A stretch of DNA of 57,579 bases from OM182 bacterium MED-G28 (GTDB lineage: Bacteria; Pseudomonadota; Gammaproteobacteria; Pseudomonadales; Pseudohongiellaceae): positions 1-57,579 of the forward strand of contig NTJZ01000016.1 of NCBI GenBank assembly GCA_002457215.1, written 5' to 3'. The notes under the pieces are model-generated. The model had not been told where the DNA came from. It did no database searches and saw only the letters and a list, made by a program, of their open reading frames with translations. Shown here piece by piece: positions 27,485 to 36,210 of the stretch; position 1 is the stretch's first letter, and every line of letters starts with the position of its first letter. Both the position numbers and the translations under genes were made by a program.

Positions 27485-30382
27485 ATGTTGCAGTACTACG
27501 ATCCAGACAAGCGTTCCCTAGCAGGACAGCAAAGCGATCCTAATCGCGACTATGGCACGCCTGCAATTTCTCTCAATAATGAAGAGCAGGTGGGACTTGT
27601 CACCCTATCCATTGACGGGCATTCAGTAACAGTTCCAGACGGCACGTCTATAATGCGCGCTGCCGCTCTTCTCGATATCAATGTGCCAAGACTTTGTGCG
27701 ACCGATTCATTGCAAGCTTTTGGTTCCTGCCGTATTTGTCTGGTTCAAATTGAAGGGCACAAAGGTTTTCCGGCTTCCTGTACAACACAAGCAGCGGAAG
27801 GCATGGTAGTGCGTACACAGTCGGAGGAAGTAGCGAAACTTCGAAGAAATGTGATGGAGCTTTACATTTCAGATCATCCCTTGGATTGTTTAACGTGTTC
27901 CGCTAATGGTGATTGCCAGTTGCAGGATACTGCCGGTGAAGTGGGATTACGAGAAGTGCGTTATGGATACGCTGGAGAGAATCATCTTGATGTTGAAAAA
28001 GACGAGAGCCACCCTTATTTTACCTTCGATCCAGCAAAGTGCATTGTATGTTCACGTTGCGTAAGAGCCTGTGAAGAAGTACAAGGCACGTTCGCCCTGA
28101 CTATTGATGGTAGAGGTTTTGAGTCTAAAGTCTCCGCAGGCCAGAATGAGTCATTCGTAGACTCTGAATGTGTGTCATGTGGCGCCTGTGTTCAAGCGTG
28201 TCCTACCGCGACTCTAATGGAAAACTCAATTATAGAGAAGGGGCTACCGGAACATGATGTTGTTACTACTTGTGCTTATTGTGGCGTTGGCTGTGCCTTT
28301 AAAGCAGAAGTAAGAGGTGACCAGGTTGTAAGAATGGTTCCATTCAAGGGAGGCAAAGCAAATCGTGGCCATTCTTGCGTCAAAGGACGGTTTGCCTTTG
28401 GCTATGCGACCCATCAGGATCGTGTTACCAAGCCTATGATTAGAGAAAGTATTAATGAAGCCTGGCAACAAGTTGGTTGGGAAGACGCAGTTAATTTTGC
28501 TGCGAAAAAAATACGGGCTATTCAGAAAAAATATGGTGGCGATTCGGTAGGCGGAATTACCTCTTCCCGATGTACCAATGAAGAAACCTATCTAGTTCAA
28601 AAGTTAGTTAGAGCCGCATTTGGAAATAATAATGTTGATACCTGTGCACGAGTATGCCATTCACCCACAGGGTACGGACTTAAAACAACACTCGGAGAAT
28701 CTGCCGGTACCCAGACTTTTGATTCTGTTGAAAAATCTGATGTTGTTATAGTAATTGGAGCGAACCCCACTGATGCGCATCCGGTCTTTGCTTCTAGAAT
28801 GAAGCGGCGCTTACGTGAAGGAGCACAGTTAATTGTTGCGGATCCCCGTCGCATTGATCTTGTTAAAAGTCCCCATGTAAACAGCGAATATCATTTGAAT
28901 TTATTGCCAGGTACGAATGTTGCACTGTTAAACGCCTTGGCTCATGTCATTGTAAGAGATGGTTTGGAAGATAAGAAGTTTATTGAGGCACGTTGTGAGG
29001 GCGAAGCATTCCAGCAATGGAAAGAATTTATAGCTGAGCCCAATAATTCGCCTGAGATTATGGCAGGAGTTATAGGTGTCGCAGCGGAACGAATTATTGC
29101 AGCAGCTCAGCTTTTTGCTAAGGCAAAAAATGGCGCTATCTATTATGGCCTTGGTGTGACAGAGCATAGTCAGGGTTCGACTGCGGTAATGGCGATAGCA
29201 AACCTAGCCATGCTTACTGGCAACATTGGTCGAGAAGGGGTTGGTGTAAACCCATTGCGTGGTCAGAATAATGTTCAAGGGTCCTGCGATATGGGTTCGT
29301 TTCCGCACGAGCTGCCAGGATATCGTCACGTATCAATTGATAGTGTGCGGGAGCCATTTGAGAATTTGTGGGGAGTAAAAATAAATAATGAGCCCGGGCT
29401 TCGAATTCCTAATATGTTCGATGCAGCAGTTTCGGGTACGTTTAAGGCCCTATATTGCCAAGGTGAAGATATAGCTCAGTCCGACCCTAACACACAGCAT
29501 GTGGAAAGTGCGTTAAAAAGCTTAGAATGCTTAATCGTTCAAGATATTTTCTTGAATGAAACTGCAAAGTTTGCTCATGTTTTTCTACCCGGTGCTTCTT
29601 TTTTGGAAAAAGATGGTACTTTTACCAATGCCGAAAGACGTATATCACCGGTAAGAAAAGTAATGGCACCCTTAAGTGGGAAAGCTGACTGGGAAGGTAC
29701 TATGGCTCTCTCCAATGCTTTGGGGTATCCAATGGATTATCAGCATCCGTCTGAAATAATGGATGAAATTGCTCAACTAACGCCTACTTTTGCCGGTGTG
29801 AATTATCAACGATTAGACGAGGAAGGGTCGATTCAATGGCCTTGTAATGAAGCTAACCCCAACGGCACTCCTATAATGCATGTAGATGAATTCGTTCGAG
29901 GTGAAGGTTTTTTTGCAGTGACGGATTATGTTGCTACGGACGAGAAAGTAACAAAACGCTTTCCACTTCTTCTTACCACTGGACGTATTCTTTCGCAGTA
30001 TAATGTGGGTGCGCAAACCCGACGCACCCAAAACATGGATTGGCATAGTGAAGATGTGCTAGAAATTCATCCCCATGATGCTGAATATCGAGGAATTCTT
30101 GATGGTGACAGGTTGCAAGTTTCTAGTCGTGCTGGAGACACGCAGCTAAAAGCTAAGGTTACCGACCGCGTTCAACCGGGTGTCGTCTACACGACTTTCC
30201 ACCACCCTGAAACAGGGGTTAATGTAATTACAACTGAAAATTCTGACTGGGCAACTAACTGTCCTGAATATAAGGTGACCGCAGTTGAAGTACGTAAAAT
30301 GATGGGCCAGTCAGACTGGCAGTCCCGTTACGAACGCTTCTCTCATCAGCAAGTTGAATTTTTTAACGAAGCTGAAACCTGA
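27485..30382 (+). CDS. fdsA: NAD-dependent formate dehydrogenase, catalytic alpha subunit
   Basis: 965 residues. Clusters in order: 2Fe-2S (C71, C82, C85, C99), NuoG-type His/Cys 4Fe-4S (H131, C135, C138, C144), two ferredoxin 4Fe-4S sets (C186-C189-C192-C196 and C229-C232-C235-C239), and the catalytic-domain 4Fe-4S (C263, C266, C270, C298). C391 in RVCHSPTGYG is the molybdenum ligand, so this is a cysteine rather than selenocysteine enzyme. Bis-MGD-binding domains fill the rest. It oxidises formate to CO2 in the cytoplasm. The start is ATG 27485, 20 bases after fdsB. Confidence 0.97.
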   Translation: MLQYYDPDKRSLAGQQSDPNRDYGTPAISLNNEEQVGLVTLSIDGHSVTVPDGTSIMRAAALLDINVPRLCATDSLQAFGSCRICLVQIEGHKGFPASCTTQAAEGMVVRTQSEEVAKLRRNVMELYISDHPLDCLTCSANGDCQLQDTAGEVGLREVRYGYAGENHLDVEKDESHPYFTFDPAKCIVCSRCVRACEEVQGTFALTIDGRGFESKVSAGQNESFVDSECVSCGACVQACPTATLMENSIIEKGLPEHDVVTTCAYCGVGCAFKAEVRGDQVVRMVPFKGGKANRGHSCVKGRFAFGYATHQDRVTKPMIRESINEAWQQVGWEDAVNFAAKKIRAIQKKYGGDSVGGITSSRCTNEETYLVQKLVRAAFGNNNVDTCARVCHSPTGYGLKTTLGESAGTQTFDSVEKSDVVIVIGANPTDAHPVFASRMKRRLREGAQLIVADPRRIDLVKSPHVNSEYHLNLLPGTNVALLNALAHVIVRDGLEDKKFIEARCEGEAFQQWKEFIAEPNNSPEIMAGVIGVAAERIIAAAQLFAKAKNGAIYYGLGVTEHSQGSTAVMAIANLAMLTGNIGREGVGVNPLRGQNNVQGSCDMGSFPHELPGYRHVSIDSVREPFENLWGVKINNEPGLRIPNMFDAAVSGTFKALYCQGEDIAQSDPNTQHVESALKSLECLIVQDIFLNETAKFAHVFLPGASFLEKDGTFTNAERRISPVRKVMAPLSGKADWEGTMALSNALGYPMDYQHPSEIMDEIAQLTPTFAGVNYQRLDEEGSIQWPCNEANPNGTPIMHVDEFVRGEGFFAVTDYVATDEKVTKRFPLLLTTGRILSQYNVGAQTRRTQNMDWHSEDVLEIHPHDAEYRGILDGDRLQVSSRAGDTQLKAKVTDRVQPGVVYTTFHHPETGVNVITTENSDWATNCPEYKVTAVEVRKMMGQSDWQSRYERFSHQQVEFFNEAET

Positions 30383-31193
30383 TCCTCTAGTGAGTGAATT
30401 TATTGGCTCAGAAAAACGCTTAGTAGATATCTGGTCTGATCGGAGTATAGACCGACGCGAAGATTTTATCGCCGAAGAAACTCCAGTAGCGCTTGTCTAC
30501 AATGATATTTCCCATGTTGTGATGATGGCAACACCTGCCCAGCTTGAAAAATTTGCCCTTGGCTTTAGTCTTAGTGAGGGAATTATTCAAGATTGCGAGG
30601 AAGTCTATGATATTCAAATTCGGCAATTGAATGAGGGTGTCGAAGTCGCATTAACTATCTCTAGCCAACGTTTTGCCAAGCTTAAGGATAGGCGTCGCAG
30701 CATTAGTGGGCGAACAGGTTGCGGGATTTGCGGGGCTGATTCATTGCAACAAGCTCGGCTCGCGGTAGAGCCTGTCACCAGCCACTGTGAGCCAACCCCA
30801 GCGGCTATAAATAGGGCGATCACTGAGCTCGATGGTAGGCAAGACTTGCAGGCTTCTACTGGAGCTGTGCATGGCGCTGCCTGGTGTAATATTGACGGTC
30901 GAATTTTGGAAATTTGTGAAGACGTAGGCCGACATAATGCTTTGGACAAGCTAATTGGAGTTTTGGCACAAAAAAACTTACTAGAACTTGAGAGTCTCAA
31001 TAATGGATTTGTTCTGGTTTCTAGCAGAGCTAGCTACGAAATGGTACAAAAAACAGCCATGATTAATGCCTCAGTACTGGTTGCGGTATCTGCAGCTACT
31101 ACCATGGCAATGGATGTAGCTCGACAAGCGGGTGTAACTCTAATTGGATTTGCGCGTAAAAATAGACACGTAACGTATGTAAATTCAAAGTGA
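30354..31193 (+). CDS. fdhD: formate dehydrogenase accessory sulfurtransferase FdhD
   Basis: About 279 residues. The motifs are VALVYNDISHVVMMA, the cysteine-loop GRTGCGICG (catalytic CxxC), and EDVGRHNALDKLIG with VSSRASYEM. FdhD moves sulfur from IscS-type desulfurase to the molybdenum cofactor before its insertion into FdsA; it is FdsC in the Cupriavidus naming. The start is uncertain: TTG 30354 overlaps fdsA by 29 bases, while GTG 30390 lies eight bases after its stop. Both leave the conserved region intact. Confidence 0.95.
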   Translation: MNFLTKLKPDPLVSEFIGSEKRLVDIWSDRSIDRREDFIAEETPVALVYNDISHVVMMATPAQLEKFALGFSLSEGIIQDCEEVYDIQIRQLNEGVEVALTISSQRFAKLKDRRRSISGRTGCGICGADSLQQARLAVEPVTSHCEPTPAAINRAITELDGRQDLQASTGAVHGAAWCNIDGRILEICEDVGRHNALDKLIGVLAQKNLLELESLNNGFVLVSSRASYEMVQKTAMINASVLVAVSAATTMAMDVARQAGVTLIGFARKNRHVTYVNSK

Positions 31194-31226
31194 GTGGAAA
31201 GTAGGCTAAAACTGAGTAATGAAAAT

Positions 31227-31457
31227 ATGACCGATTCTGAATTGAATCACCTCGTAAAAATGGCAAACCAAATCGCTGACAATCTAAGCCGGCGAGACCC
31301 CATAGAAGTTGTCGCAGACCGAGTTGCTGACCATATGAAAAGATTTTGGGCACCATCGATGAAGGCACAAATTATTGAGTACATAAAAGATGATGGAGCT
31401 GATCTTAGAGAGGCCGCTAAGTTGGCAGTAGCAAAGTTAAGCTCAGCCAGCACTTAA
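31227..31457 (+). CDS. fdsD: NAD-dependent formate dehydrogenase, delta subunit
   Basis: 76 residues, an FdsD-family protein (LNHLVKMANQIADNL, then VADHMKRFWAPSMKAQI). It is the last gene of the operon and is a small subunit needed for an active or stable complex in characterised relatives; its exact role is not settled. ATG 31227 gives the family length; the open frame reaches a GTG at 31194. Its stop overlaps the stop of the convergent gene by four bases. Confidence 0.92.
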   Translation: MTDSELNHLVKMANQIADNLSRRDPIEVVADRVADHMKRFWAPSMKAQIIEYIKDDGADLREAAKLAVAKLSSAST

Positions 31458-31861
31458 TCTTCCAATCCCAGTATTTCTATTCTTTCGCTGCTAGCTACCG
31501 TAATCGAGCGCCCATCGGTCGTAATAAATGAGCGACTTTCTAATTGGTACTTGTAAACCTCATAACTGACTACAGCAGCATTATTGTCACGATGCAGATT
31601 TACAGTTAGAACCGTATGGTCATCCTGCCAATCGAAATAATAAAGGGTCGCGCCTATGCCCACCATGAGAAACAAGAACATGTAGGCACCTGCACGGAGA
31701 TCCGCAGACAATTCATCTTTTCTATTTGACTTGAGGGTCTTAGCTTTTTCTGTTTTATTAGATCTAGAGGTGGAGTCATTTTCGCCATTGGCATGACGTT
31801 GTCGGATGACAAAAAAAGCGCCGATAATGACTGCCATGGTGATGAGGAATTTTCCAACCAT
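31454..31861 (-). CDS. hypothetical membrane protein
   Basis: 135 residues, not recognised. An N-terminal span lies at about 3-19, then a basic linker (about 20-55), a second span (about 57-75) and a C-terminal about 55-residue beta-rich tail. The topology suggests both ends on the same side, with the tail in the periplasm or cytoplasm undecided. It has ATG 31861 and ends tail-to-tail with fdsD, their stops overlapping. It is probably a real gene given the clean start and two spans, but the function is unknown. Confidence 0.72.
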   Translation of the reverse strand: MVGKFLITMAVIIGAFFVIRQRHANGENDSTSRSNKTEKAKTLKSNRKDELSADLRAGAYMFLFLMVGIGATLYYFDWQDDHTVLTVNLHRDNNAAVVSYEVYKYQLESRSFITTDGRSITVASSERIEILGLED

Positions 31862-32083
31862 TTCGCTTTATCCGATTGCAAGCCCCGTTCGATAGTAGCT
31901 TAATGATAGCAGTGCTGCCGTCACTTTGCCCCTAATCAGACTAAAGCATGAATTGAGGCCAATTGATGGCGATGCAATAATGAAACAAATAATTTGCCAC
32001 TATGGTCTATCCAACTATATCGTCCGACACTTAAGATTTTGAATAAACCTGTAAATCACGCTATTTGTTATGTTTCGGCTGGC

Positions 32084-33160
32084 ATGCCGCCGCTGGATTT
32101 AAGCGGTCGAAAAACATCGTTTTTTGAATTTTGGCCACTCTGGCTTATATACCTTCCCGTATTCTTGCAGTGGTTATTACTTTCTTTACGTTATCGCAGT
32201 TTTTCTCTTCCGCTTATTGCAAATCCCGCGGTACCTTTATCTGGCATGGTGGGCGTCGCAAAATCGTCGGTTTTTGATGCTGCTGGAAATGAGGCCCGGC
32301 AATGGATATTGCCTTGGTATGTATACGAGGTGTCAGGAGAAGCTTTAGAGGTGCAAACTCAAAAAGTGTTGGCGGCTCTCTCTAACTACAAATTGAGCTT
32401 ACCTATAGTGGGCAAACCAGAAATCGGCTGCCGTGGAGTTGGTGTAAAGCTGCTGAAGAATGAAGAGGAGCTTGCAAATTATCTAGCTAATATTCCGACA
32501 GGAGGCAGCATCCAATTTCAAAAATTGAGTCAGTGGGATGCAGAAGCAGGGGTATTTTATATACGCTATCCCGGTTCAAGCAGCGGTGAAGTAACTTCTG
32601 TAACCCTGAAATACACCCCCTATGTCGTTGGCGACGGACATAGTACTTTGAGCGAGTTGATTGAGGCAGACCCGCGAGCAGGAGTACTTCAACATTTATA
32701 CAATGAACGTCATCAACAAAACTGGCATACAGTGATTGCCGCGGGTGAGCCATTCAGATTGATATTTGCGGCGAGCCATAGTCGCGGAGCGGTGTTTAGA
32801 GATGGCAAAGAATTAATAACTGCTAAACTGTCACAAAGTTTGGATAAGATATTTAACGATATACCGGGCTATTACTACGGTAGGTTGGATATTAAGTTTC
32901 AAGATGTCGAAAATTTAAAGGATGGTCGTAATTACGATATTCTTGAAATCAATGGCGCTAGTTCAGAATCAATAAATATCTGGGATCGCAATGCCAGTTT
33001 TTTTTCAGCAATTAGAACTTTATTGCAGCAGTACCATACGCTGTTTAAAATTGGTAACGAAAATCGGCAAAGAGGATATAAAACACCAGGTCTTTTTGCG
33101 CTTTATAAAGCTTGGCGTTTTGAAACCAAGCTAGTGAAGCTCTACCCCGATAATGACTAA
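32084..33160 (+). CDS. ATP-grasp family ligase, membrane-associated
   Basis: About 358 residues from ATG 32084; the frame is open to TTG 31994. The N-terminus has a hydrophobic stretch (FFEFWPLWLIYLPVFLQW and beyond) that could anchor it to the membrane. The ATP-grasp core shows KPEIGCRGVGV (ATP-binding loop and lysine) and metal-binding residues in GRLDIKF and DILEINGASSES. Such enzymes join a carboxylate to an amine or thiol using ATP. It overlaps the next acyltransferase gene by eight bases, so both likely work on one product. The substrate is unknown. Confidence 0.82.
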   Translation: MPPLDLSGRKTSFFEFWPLWLIYLPVFLQWLLLSLRYRSFSLPLIANPAVPLSGMVGVAKSSVFDAAGNEARQWILPWYVYEVSGEALEVQTQKVLAALSNYKLSLPIVGKPEIGCRGVGVKLLKNEEELANYLANIPTGGSIQFQKLSQWDAEAGVFYIRYPGSSSGEVTSVTLKYTPYVVGDGHSTLSELIEADPRAGVLQHLYNERHQQNWHTVIAAGEPFRLIFAASHSRGAVFRDGKELITAKLSQSLDKIFNDIPGYYYGRLDIKFQDVENLKDGRNYDILEINGASSESINIWDRNASFFSAIRTLLQQYHTLFKIGNENRQRGYKTPGLFALYKAWRFETKLVKLYPDND

Positions 33161-34898
33161 TCCAACCCACATACCTATAAAGCCCCGATTTCTAGCATTA
33201 TTGCTTGAGCGAATGCTGGGTTTGCAGCCTCTGGGGCGGATTTATGATCGAAGGCCAACGGAAACAATTCCTAAGGATTTTCTCGACTACATCTTGAGTG
33301 CTTTAGGGGTGAGTAATTTAGTTACTAATGCAGAAAATCTTAATGAAATTCCCCGCGAAGGGCCTTTGTTAATAGTAGCGAATCATCCCTTGGGTGGTTT
33401 GGAGGGTATGGCACTTGCCCAAGAGATTCTCAAAGTCAGGCCAGACTTAAAAGTATTAACCAATGAACTCTTGCGCAGAGTTTCTGAGCTTAGTGACCTG
33501 TTTATTGGTGTAGATGTCTTATCGAACAATGCCGCGGCTGGCAATGTTGGGGGCATTAAACAAGTGCATAAACACCTAAAGGCCAATGGTGCAGTATTAA
33601 TATTTCCAGCAGGCATGGTCTCTGCGTATGAATATAGTCAGCGTCGAATCCAGGACAGACCTTGGAGTCGTTTGGTGGGACAATTAATAAAGCGCTATAA
33701 ATGTACAACAGTCCCGGTTCACGTGGGTGGTCGCAACAGTCTCTATTTTTATGCTGCAGGTTTTATTCATCCCCGTTTACGAACGCTTTTATTGCCGAGA
33801 CAGTTAGCAAATAAACAAGGATTTAAGTTGCCGCTTATCATTGGTAGGCCGGTCTCTTCTCAAGAAATTCGCTTATTGGATAGCCCAAAGGCCATCACAG
33901 AATACTTGCGTGTCAGCACTGATGCACTCGCTCAAGAGCCAGCTATTTTTGAAACAAAGAACCAGGAAGGCATAGACGAGTCTGCATATGATGTGAATTT
34001 CTCTGCATTAGAAAATGATCTCGCTAATTTGAAAGAATTTCGCTTGATTGATCATGAAGAGTTCGATGTTTATTGCGCACCGTTTGATCGTCTTGGCGCT
34101 ATAATGGAGCAAATCGCCATTGCACGAGAGGTTACTTTTCGAGATGTGGGAGAGGGAACTGGGCAGGCGAAAGATTCAGATGAATTTGACCAGCATTATT
34201 TGCATCTTTTCTTATGGGATAAGGCTGAAAATCGTATAGCAGGGGCTTACCGCGTTGGTTTAGTAGATAAGATAGTTGCTAAGCATGGAGTGAAAGGTCT
34301 TTATAGTCGATCTCTCTATCATTATGACGATGCTTTTATAAATCAATTGGATTCTGCTATCGAAATGGGGCGATCCTTTATTCATCCCGATTACCAGCGC
34401 CGACCAGTATCGTTGAATTTATTATGGCGAGGAATCGGCTGCATATTGGTCATGAGACCTGAATATCACACACTATTTGGCTCGGTAAGTATTTCCCGAG
34501 AATACAGTGATCTCGCCAGATCATTAATCGCGGACACATTGCTTACCAATTTTAAAGCCAACGAGTTTGCCGACTTAGTAAGGCCTATTACGCCTCACCG
34601 AGTTGAGAATCGTGTTTGGACACAGGACATTTTGAGGGAATTATCCAATATAAAGATGTTGGGTAAATTGATAGGTCGTTGTGATCCGGGTAAAGCAGTT
34701 CCAGTTCTGTTACGTCATTATTTATCCCTCAATGGAAAAATGGTGTGCTTCAATATTCATTCTAATTTTAATGACTCTCTGGAAGGGCTCATTATTGTGG
34801 ATGCTCGTAAAACTGACTTTAAAACCTTATCTCGCTTCTTAGGGGCCGAAGGGGTTAAGCATTTTTTAGCGCGGCATAAATTGCCAGAATCTGCTTAA
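33153..34898 (+). CDS. fused PlsC-like / OlsB-like acyltransferase (OlsF-like)
   Basis: 581 residues. The N-terminal half (about 60-250) is a PlsC-type O-acyltransferase, with NHPLGGLEG at 77-85 (glutamate where many have aspartate) and LIFPAGMVS. The C-terminal half (about 300-480) is an OlsB-type N-acyltransferase of GNAT fold (EFDVYCAPFDRLGAIMEQIA, IEMGRSFIHPDYQRRP). This layout matches OlsF, which makes ornithine lipid by N-acylation and then O-acylation. The ATP-grasp gene directly upstream suggests that the head group may be modified. The ornithine substrate is inferred from family, not shown. Confidence 0.88.
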   Translation: MTNPTHIPIKPRFLALLLERMLGLQPLGRIYDRRPTETIPKDFLDYILSALGVSNLVTNAENLNEIPREGPLLIVANHPLGGLEGMALAQEILKVRPDLKVLTNELLRRVSELSDLFIGVDVLSNNAAAGNVGGIKQVHKHLKANGAVLIFPAGMVSAYEYSQRRIQDRPWSRLVGQLIKRYKCTTVPVHVGGRNSLYFYAAGFIHPRLRTLLLPRQLANKQGFKLPLIIGRPVSSQEIRLLDSPKAITEYLRVSTDALAQEPAIFETKNQEGIDESAYDVNFSALENDLANLKEFRLIDHEEFDVYCAPFDRLGAIMEQIAIAREVTFRDVGEGTGQAKDSDEFDQHYLHLFLWDKAENRIAGAYRVGLVDKIVAKHGVKGLYSRSLYHYDDAFINQLDSAIEMGRSFIHPDYQRRPVSLNLLWRGIGCILVMRPEYHTLFGSVSISREYSDLARSLIADTLLTNFKANEFADLVRPITPHRVENRVWTQDILRELSNIKMLGKLIGRCDPGKAVPVLLRHYLSLNGKMVCFNIHSNFNDSLEGLIIVDARKTDFKTLSRFLGAEGVKHFLARHKLPESA

Positions 34899-34916
34899 GC
34901 CGAATATAATCCAATA

Positions 34917-35165
34917 ATGAACAAACTCATCGCCCTGCTTCAATTGCTTGCGACTGTCGTATTGGGCATTTTCGCGCTAGCAACGGCAGTTAATTTAATC
35001 TTGATCTCTATGCGTCCTGAGACCATTTCCGTAGTAAATGCTATTATTGGACAAGGAATATTGATTATTTGCATGCTCGCTTTAGCCAGCATTAGCTTAC
35101 GCAAAGGGCTGAAAGGCCTGCGTTCAGATAGTTCTGGCACTATTTCAGAAGAATCCCAGGAATAG
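34917..35165 (+). CDS. small hypothetical membrane protein
   Basis: 82 residues with two hydrophobic spans (about 5-31 and 39-60) and a polar C-terminal tail. It is not recognised. ATG 34917 lies 18 bases after the acyltransferase stop, with no clear ribosome-binding site; it may be part of the same operon. Confidence 0.62.
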   Translation: MNKLIALLQLLATVVLGIFALATAVNLILISMRPETISVVNAIIGQGILIICMLALASISLRKGLKGLRSDSSGTISEESQE

Positions 35166-35175
35166 TTCTTTCATC

Positions 35176-35204
35176 TGCACAGCTTGCAGAGAAAGGAGTA
35201 TAAT
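35176..35204 (+). promoter_or_regulatory. candidate sigma-70 promoter of ribF
   Basis: A perfect -10 TATAAT (35199-35204) lies 31 bases before the ribF ATG. The -35 element TGCACA (35176-35181) is 17 bases upstream of it. No FMN riboswitch fold was recognised. Confidence 0.5.
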
Positions 35205-35235
35205 CCTGCGCTTTTAGCATCAGCTGCCCCCATCG

Positions 35236-36177
35236 ATGATAATATTTGAAGAAACAAGCCGGTTTTCTCAATCGCAGCAGAGTTGTGTAGCAACTATTGG
35301 GAAGTTCGATGGTGTGCATCTTGGTCACCAATTAATTCTTGACCAGCTCAAACAAAAAGCTGAACAACTCAATTTGCCTTCCTTGGTAATCTTGATAGAG
35401 CCTCACCCGGAAGAATTTTTTGCCAAAAGTGATGATGATTGTCCTGCACGCCTAACGACCTTGGAGGAAAAACTAGAACTATTGGAGAGCTTCGGAATCG
35501 ATTTTGTTTTTCATTTGAATTTCAATCAGGCAATGAGTGAGCTAAGTGCGGAAGAATATATTGAAGATATTTTGATTGAGGGGCTCGGTGTTGCAAGCTT
35601 TATTGTGGGCAACGATTTTCGTTTTGGTCATAGAAGAGCTGGAAATTTTACGTTGTTACAAGAAAAAAGTGCCGAGGCTGGTTTTGAAGTGATAGAAACT
35701 TCGGCTTATGAGCGAAATGGTCAAAGGATTAGCAGCACGTTTATTCGGGAGCAATTAGCTAATGATGACTTTGGTCTAGTCGAACAGTTATTAGGTCGAC
35801 CTTTCTCCATGAAAGGTGAGGTAGAGCATGGACAGCAACTGGGAACTGATTTGGGATTTCCAACCTGCAACTTAAATCCCGGTCGGCGAAAAATCCCATT
35901 AAATGGAGTATTTGCTTGCGAAGTAAGGCTGGGGGATCGATATCGTCAGGCCGCGGTAAACATTGGGTACCGACCGACGATAACGGAGGAGGGTAACGCT
36001 TTATTGGAGGCACACATTTTAGATTTTGATGAAGATCTTTATGGCAAAACTATAGAAGTTATTTTCAGAAAAAAACTTAGAGAAGAATTAAAGTTCGATG
36101 GGCTTGAAGCACTGAAACAACAGATGAGTGTCGACGTGGAACAAGTGAGAGAATTATTTAATAAGAGGATATCGTAA
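35236..36177 (+). CDS. ribF: bifunctional riboflavin kinase / FAD synthetase
   Basis: 313 residues. The N-terminal FAD synthetase half has the nucleotidyltransferase motif GKFDGVHLGHQ near 21-31 and ISSTFIRE near 160; the C-terminal flavokinase half has GFPTCNL (about 210-216) and the GYRPT region. It makes FMN then FAD from riboflavin and ATP. It heads the ribF-ileS-fkpB-ispH block, which is the usual gammaproteobacterial order except that lspA is absent. The gap to ileS is 33 bases. Confidence 0.97.
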   Translation: MIIFEETSRFSQSQQSCVATIGKFDGVHLGHQLILDQLKQKAEQLNLPSLVILIEPHPEEFFAKSDDDCPARLTTLEEKLELLESFGIDFVFHLNFNQAMSELSAEEYIEDILIEGLGVASFIVGNDFRFGHRRAGNFTLLQEKSAEAGFEVIETSAYERNGQRISSTFIREQLANDDFGLVEQLLGRPFSMKGEVEHGQQLGTDLGFPTCNLNPGRRKIPLNGVFACEVRLGDRYRQAAVNIGYRPTITEEGNALLEAHILDFDEDLYGKTIEVIFRKKLREELKFDGLEALKQQMSVDVEQVRELFNKRIS

Positions 36178-36210
36178 GCGCAAAGCCTAAGATTTGCTTA
36201 GTAAAAACAC

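Noticed and set aside
35166..35235. An FMN riboswitch upstream of ribF
   Set aside because: Only 70 bases are available and the conserved RFN fold is not present; a plain promoter fits.
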